Assembly (NCBI GenBank): GCA_965224755.1
Contig: OZ245061.1
Location: 1,116,001-1,180,000, forward strand
DNA length: 64,000 bases
Origin: Hellea sp965224755
Lineage (GTDB): Bacteria > Pseudomonadota > Alphaproteobacteria > Caulobacterales > Maricaulaceae
Direction: 5' to 3'
Below the pieces are notes generated by a model. The model was not told the DNA's origin and searched no databases. It worked only from the letters and a program-made list of their open reading frames with translations. Positions 60,345-64,000 of this stretch are shown one piece after another (within the stretch, counting starts at the first letter, position 1; every line of letters begins with the position of its first letter). Made by a program: the position numbers and the translations under genes.

Positions 60345-61250
60345 ATGGAAGATAAGATAAAAATTGACGAAATTTCAGGCACCGAAACAACGGGCCATGA
60401 TTGGGACGGGATTGAAGAGCTTAATACGCCAATGCCGCGCTGGTGGCTGTGGATGTTTTACGCCTGCATTATCTGGGCGGTTATTTATGCCGTTTTGATG
60501 CCGGCAATCCCATTTCTTAATAGCCATTCCAAGGGCGTGTTAGGACATTCAGACCGGGCCTCCGTGATCAAGGCCGTCGATACGATGCATGCGAGCCGGG
60601 CGCAGAATTTCGCGCGACTGACACATGCAAATATCGAAACTATACGCGCAGATAAGGATACATTTGACTTTGCCATGGCGGCGGGGAAATCAGCCTTTGG
60701 CGATAATTGCGCAACTTGCCACGGCTCCGGCGCACAAGGCTTTAAAGGTTATCCCAATCTAAATGATGATATTTGGATATGGGGCGGAACCTTTGATGAT
60801 ATTCGCCAGACGCTTACCGTCGGTATTCGCACCGCGCATGACGATACGCGCACGAACCTAATGCAAGCTTACGGCCGCGATGAATTGCTAACGCGCGGGC
60901 AGATCAATGATTTAAGCCAATATGTTTTAAACCTATCAGGCCAAGACGCGGACGGCGCAGCGGTTTTACGCAGCTCGGAAGTGTTCCAAAATCAATGCGC
61001 GTCTTGCCATGGGGCGGACGGCCAAGGAGACCGCGCACAAGGCGCGCCGAATTTGGCAGATAATGAATGGCTCTATGGCGGCGACGCCGATACAATTTAT
61101 GAGACAATTTATTATGGCCGCCAAGGCGTTATGCCCAATTGGAATGAGCGCCTATCGCCGGAAATGATTACCGCTTTATCTGTCTATGTTCACGCCCTAG
61201 GCGGCGGCGAAGACACGCCGCGAGCGTCGGCCAATCCTGACATACCTTAA
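60345..61250 (+). CDS. ccoP: cbb3-type cytochrome c oxidase diheme subunit III
   Basis: This 301-residue protein has the CcoP layout: TTGHDWDGIEELNTPMPRWW at the start, one helix (WMFYACIIWAVIYAVLMPAI), and two cytochrome c domains with CATCH at 122-126 and CASCH at 218-222. Candidate axial Met residues are in NLMQAYG and GVMPNWNERL. It receives electrons from soluble cytochrome c and passes them to ccoO. The ATG is 20 bp after ccoQ. Confidence 0.96.
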   Translation: MEDKIKIDEISGTETTGHDWDGIEELNTPMPRWWLWMFYACIIWAVIYAVLMPAIPFLNSHSKGVLGHSDRASVIKAVDTMHASRAQNFARLTHANIETIRADKDTFDFAMAAGKSAFGDNCATCHGSGAQGFKGYPNLNDDIWIWGGTFDDIRQTLTVGIRTAHDDTRTNLMQAYGRDELLTRGQINDLSQYVLNLSGQDADGAAVLRSSEVFQNQCASCHGADGQGDRAQGAPNLADNEWLYGGDADTIYETIYYGRQGVMPNWNERLSPEMITALSVYVHALGGGEDTPRASANPDIP

Positions 61251-61255
61251 CCGCC

Positions 61256-62743
61256 ATGACTCGGCTCGATATCCCCCGCAACAAAGCCGCCCCCGGAGTT
61301 GAGCAATCCCGCGCAATCGCAAGCTCGCCGTCAACGCCGCAAAGCCTTTATGCCAAACGGACAAAGCTTTACCCCAAGCTTGCCCATGGGGTCTTCCGTA
61401 ACATCAAATGGTTTGCGCTGGTTGTCTTACTGGGGATTTATTACATCACGCCGTGGATTCGCTGGGACCGCGGGCCGGATCAGCCGAGCCAAGCCGTACT
61501 TATAGATTTTGAAAATGCACGGTTTTATTTCTTCTTTATCGAAATATGGCCGCAGGAAGTTTATTACATTACCGGACTGCTCATACTGGCCTCACTCGGG
61601 CTGTTTCTGGCAACGGCGCTTTTTGGCCGAGTGTGGTGCGGCTATGCTTGCCCGCAGACAATCTGGACAGACTTATTTATTTATGTCGAGCGCTTCTTTG
61701 AAGGTGACCGCAATGCCCGGATCAAGCTGGATAAAGCCCCCTGGAGCGCCAAGAAAATTTACAAGAAGTCGGCTAAACATAGTGTTTGGCTTTTATTGGC
61801 AGCGGCAACAGGCGGGGCTTGGATACTCTATTTCCATGATGCGCCGACCATCGCGCGCGACTTTTTAACCGGCCACGCTCCTGCGACCTCCTACATTTTC
61901 GCCGCGATTATGACCTTTACCACCTATGCGCTGGCGGGTCATATGCGCGAACAGGTTTGCACCTATATGTGCCCGTGGCCGCGTATTCAGGCGGCGATGA
62001 TTGACGAAGAGGCGCTAAATGTCACTTACCGCTATGACCGAGGCGAGCCGCGCGGCCCGCATAAGAAAAACGCGACATGGGACGGGCGCGGCGATTGTAT
62101 TGATTGCCGCCAATGTGTTGCTGTTTGCCCGGTTGGCATTGATATCAGGGACGGCTTGCAGCTTGAATGTATTGGCTGCTCGCTCTGTATTGACGCCTGC
62201 GACGAGATCATGGTCAAGGTTGGACGCCCCAAAGGGTTAATCGCCTTTGATACAGATACCAATGTGCAGCTACGGTCTTGCGGCAAGCCGGCTAAACTCA
62301 ATTTGATCCGGGCGCGCACAGTGACTTACGCCATTTTATGCACCGTGATTGGCGCTGTGATGCTCTATTCACTGCTAACGCGGACAACGCTGGATATGAA
62401 TGTCTTGCGGGATCGCCAGCCAAATTATGTGCAACTCTCGGATGGCTCTATCCGCAATGGCTATACCGTTAAAGTACTGAACAAATCAGCCGCTCCGCGT
62501 AGCCTGAGCTTGGCCGTGGACACGCTAAGCCGCCCTGTGATAACCTTAGCGGGGCGACGGCATGACGAAGCGCTTGTGCTGGATGTTCCGGCAAATGAAA
62601 CCCGCGACTTTAAAATTTATATAGCCGCGCCGGATATTTCCGGCCTTGAGCAGAAAACCGATATGGAAATTAGTTTGAAAGATAGGAAGACCGGCGAGAC
62701 GACTTTTGCGCGCGCAATTTTTATTAGCGGCGGGCCGAAGTGA
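61256..62743 (+). CDS. ccoG: Cytochrome oxidase accessory protein CcoG (RdxA/FixG)
   Basis: This 495-residue membrane protein has five helices and two 4Fe-4S motifs: CIDCRQCVAVCPVGIDIRDG and CIGCSLCIDACDEIMVKVG, preceded by RVWCGYACPQTIWTDLF and REQVCTYMCPWPRIQAAM, typical of RdxA/FixG. The periplasmic C-terminal domain (Ig-like, with VLNKSAAPRSLSL) completes it. CcoG reduces copper for cbb3 assembly. It follows ccoP by 5 bp; the next gene fixH overlaps by 4 bp (ATGA). Confidence 0.95.
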   Translation: MTRLDIPRNKAAPGVEQSRAIASSPSTPQSLYAKRTKLYPKLAHGVFRNIKWFALVVLLGIYYITPWIRWDRGPDQPSQAVLIDFENARFYFFFIEIWPQEVYYITGLLILASLGLFLATALFGRVWCGYACPQTIWTDLFIYVERFFEGDRNARIKLDKAPWSAKKIYKKSAKHSVWLLLAAATGGAWILYFHDAPTIARDFLTGHAPATSYIFAAIMTFTTYALAGHMREQVCTYMCPWPRIQAAMIDEEALNVTYRYDRGEPRGPHKKNATWDGRGDCIDCRQCVAVCPVGIDIRDGLQLECIGCSLCIDACDEIMVKVGRPKGLIAFDTDTNVQLRSCGKPAKLNLIRARTVTYAILCTVIGAVMLYSLLTRTTLDMNVLRDRQPNYVQLSDGSIRNGYTVKVLNKSAAPRSLSLAVDTLSRPVITLAGRRHDEALVLDVPANETRDFKIYIAAPDISGLEQKTDMEISLKDRKTGETTFARAIFISGGPK

Positions 62744-63246
62744 TGACTCAAAATCCCAGCCAAGCCCGGCCTGAAAAAGAGCTGACTGGCCGCCATGTTT
62801 TATTTATATTGCTCGGGTTTTTTGGCGTGATGATTGCTGTAAATGCCTATTTCACAATAGTTGCGGTAAAGACATTTCGCGGCGAAGATGTGCCGCAATC
62901 CTACCGTCAAGGCTTGGAATATAACCAGACCATTGCCGCCCGTTTAGATCAAAAAAACACTGGCTGGACGGCGAGAATGAATATAGCAACACAGGGTGGC
63001 GGCTCACGGCGCCTCATATTGCAGATAGAGGATAAGACGGCGCAAGGTATTGGCGGAGCGCTTATATCTGCAGTACTGCGCCACCCCGTGGATAGCGCCA
63101 AAGATAAAGTAGTCGCGTTTAAAGATACAGGCGCGGGGCGCTATAGTGCTGACCTTGGTAATATCTCAGGGCAATGGACTCTTAACGCAACCGTTAATAG
63201 AGATGGTGTGTCGTTCAAAGTCACGCAAGATTTATGGGTAAAATAG
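62740..63246 (+). CDS. ccoH: FixH family protein (cbb3 assembly)
   Basis: This 168-residue protein has one N-terminal helix (HVLFILLGFFGVMIAVNAYF) and a periplasmic domain with FRGEDVPQSYRQGLEYNQTI, the FixH/CcoH signature, then LRHPVDSAKDKVVAFKDTGA and a final IRDLW-type strand. It belongs with ccoG and ccoI (fixGHI) and helps assemble the oxidase. ATG overlaps the ccoG stop by 4 bp. Confidence 0.93.
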   Translation: MMTQNPSQARPEKELTGRHVLFILLGFFGVMIAVNAYFTIVAVKTFRGEDVPQSYRQGLEYNQTIAARLDQKNTGWTARMNIATQGGGSRRLILQIEDKTAQGIGGALISAVLRHPVDSAKDKVVAFKDTGAGRYSADLGNISGQWTLNATVNRDGVSFKVTQDLWVK

Positions 63247-64000
63247 CACCAATATCCGGCAGCGAAGCGGGCTGCCCTTCCGGTCTGCAAGACATTCCGG
63301 TCGCGGAGCAAGACCCGCTTGGCGCCCGTTTGGATTTGAGCAGTTTTGTACAGGAAAAAGACGGGATGTCCTCTCTCGACCTGATCGTGCAAGGCGCACA
63401 TTGCGGCGGCTGTATGAACAAGATCGAGCGCGGGCTGGCGAAACTGCCCGGCGTTACGCAGGCGCGTATGAACCTCTCGACCATGCGCTTGCATGTTGAC
63501 TGGAAAACGGATGCGCTAGGGCCGGAGAGCATTATTCAAACCCTAGGTGGGCTCGGCTATGGCGCTGCGCCTTATGCCGCCAATAGCGCGCAAGCCCAGT
63601 CACAATCTGAAATAAAAACCTTGCTGCGCGCTTTGGCCGTTGCCGGTTTTGCAATGATCAATGTGATGCTGCTTTCGGTTGCCATCTGGGCCGGCGGTGA
63701 AGAGATGAGTGCCTCGACTCATAAGGCGCTACACTGGGTTTCAGCAATAATCGCCTTGCCCGCCGTTGCCTTTTCAGGACGGGTTTTCTTTAAATCAGCT
63801 TGGAACGCCCTGAAAAACAAACATACCAATATGGATGTGCCTATTTCGCTAGCGGTTATTTTGGCCTGCGCTTTAAGCATTTACGAAACGGTCAAAGGCA
63901 ATCCAGACACTTATTTCGACGCGGCCGTCATGCTGCTTTTTCTGCTCTTGATCGGACGTTATCTTGACGCAAAACTGCGCCAGAGAACAGGCGAAGCCGC
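63234..64000 (+). CDS. ccoI: Copper-transporting P-type ATPase CcoI/FixI (3' partial)
   Basis: The reading frame opens at ATG 63234, overlapping fixH by 13 bp, and stays open to the window edge (255 codons seen). It has an N-terminal Cys segment (GSEAGCPSG), a heavy-metal-associated domain with IVQGAHCGGCMNKIERGLAK (CxxC metal site), and the first helices (AGFAMINVMLLSVAIWAGG, IIALPAVAFSGRVFFKSAWN, DAAVMLLFLLLIGRYLDAKL). The HTNMDVPISLAV motif after helix 4 is typical of CcoI/FixI. It supplies copper for the cbb3 oxidase. The phosphorylation domain lies outside. Confidence 0.93.
   Translation, partial: MGKIAPISGSEAGCPSGLQDIPVAEQDPLGARLDLSSFVQEKDGMSSLDLIVQGAHCGGCMNKIERGLAKLPGVTQARMNLSTMRLHVDWKTDALGPESIIQTLGGLGYGAAPYAANSAQAQSQSEIKTLLRALAVAGFAMINVMLLSVAIWAGGEEMSASTHKALHWVSAIIALPAVAFSGRVFFKSAWNALKNKHTNMDVPISLAVILACALSIYETVKGNPDTYFDAAVMLLFLLLIGRYLDAKLRQRTGEA

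Noticed and set aside
1..64000. tRNA, rRNA, CRISPR arrays, riboswitches
   Set aside because: No cloverleaf-like sequence, repeat-spacer array or recognised riboswitch core was found by eye; a covariance-model scan would be needed to be sure.

Overview
The window looks like a chromosomal segment of a mid-GC alphaproteobacterium of the Caulobacter/Hyphomonas/Maricaulis type. The basis is a PleC-like kinase, two perfect CtrA-type boxes, a MucR regulator, DUF2336 and CC0125-type proteins, the DnaA-C-like/DUF6456 pair, an RcGTA-type gene-transfer-agent remnant, and a cbb3 oxidase operon behind an FNR/FixK box. The exact genus cannot be named from the sequence alone.

Layout. 1-5.5 kb: a TtpC-ExbB-ExbD-ExbD-TonB-TPR energy-transduction operon (its first gene is cut by the left edge) closed by a strong terminator, then a second TonB paralog with its own promoter. 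5.5-9 kb: two leftward peptidases (S9 oligopeptidase, secreted M20 hydrolase). 9.1-12.1 kb: DUF2336 protein, then a YCII protein with an ECF42-type sigma factor and a matching promoter. 12.2-20.5 kb: a ten-gene Mrp-type cation/proton antiporter operon with three NuoL/M/N-like subunits, ending in a translationally coupled MucR regulator. 20.7-21.2 kb: a PAS_5 protein behind a CtrA box.

21.26-24.16 kb is a 2.9-kb IS1595-family transposon with 25-bp inverted repeats and a perfect 8-bp target duplication. It carries a Panacea-domain protein overlapping a small two-helix membrane protein (candidate toxin-antitoxin pair) and, convergent to them, a P63C-domain gene coupled to the transposase. 24.2-25.3 kb: DnaA-C-like HTH protein and DUF6456 protein. 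25.4-35.5 kb: a decayed gene-transfer-agent cluster (possible g1, terminase with a nonsense codon, portal fused by deletion to g14, intact g14 and g15), interrupted by DUF2726, SnoaL-like, hypothetical and acyl-AMP-ligase genes.

35.5-37.3 kb is an AT-rich accessory stretch with one unrecognised membrane protein. 37.3-45.2 kb: DnaJ-type co-chaperone, PepSY protein with a PhoPQ-like two-component system and a DUF938 protein, then a DegP-type protease with a second two-component system (envelope-stress module). 45.2-51.4 kb, leftward: PleC-like kinase, EAL protein and aminopeptidase N. 51.6-54.5 kb: typA, whose last 44 bp are repeated after a single inserted M28 peptidase gene. 54.5-57.4 kb: two tandem TerB-like proteins, a lipoprotein and an NhaP-type antiporter. 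57.7-64 kb: ccoNOQP-ccoGHI, with ccoI running off the right edge.

By my reading the most novel items are the transposon carrying a putative toxin-antitoxin pair, the 44-bp repeats around the M28 gene, the GTA decay, and the AT-hook-like tail on an Mrp subunit. No tRNA, rRNA or CRISPR array was seen.
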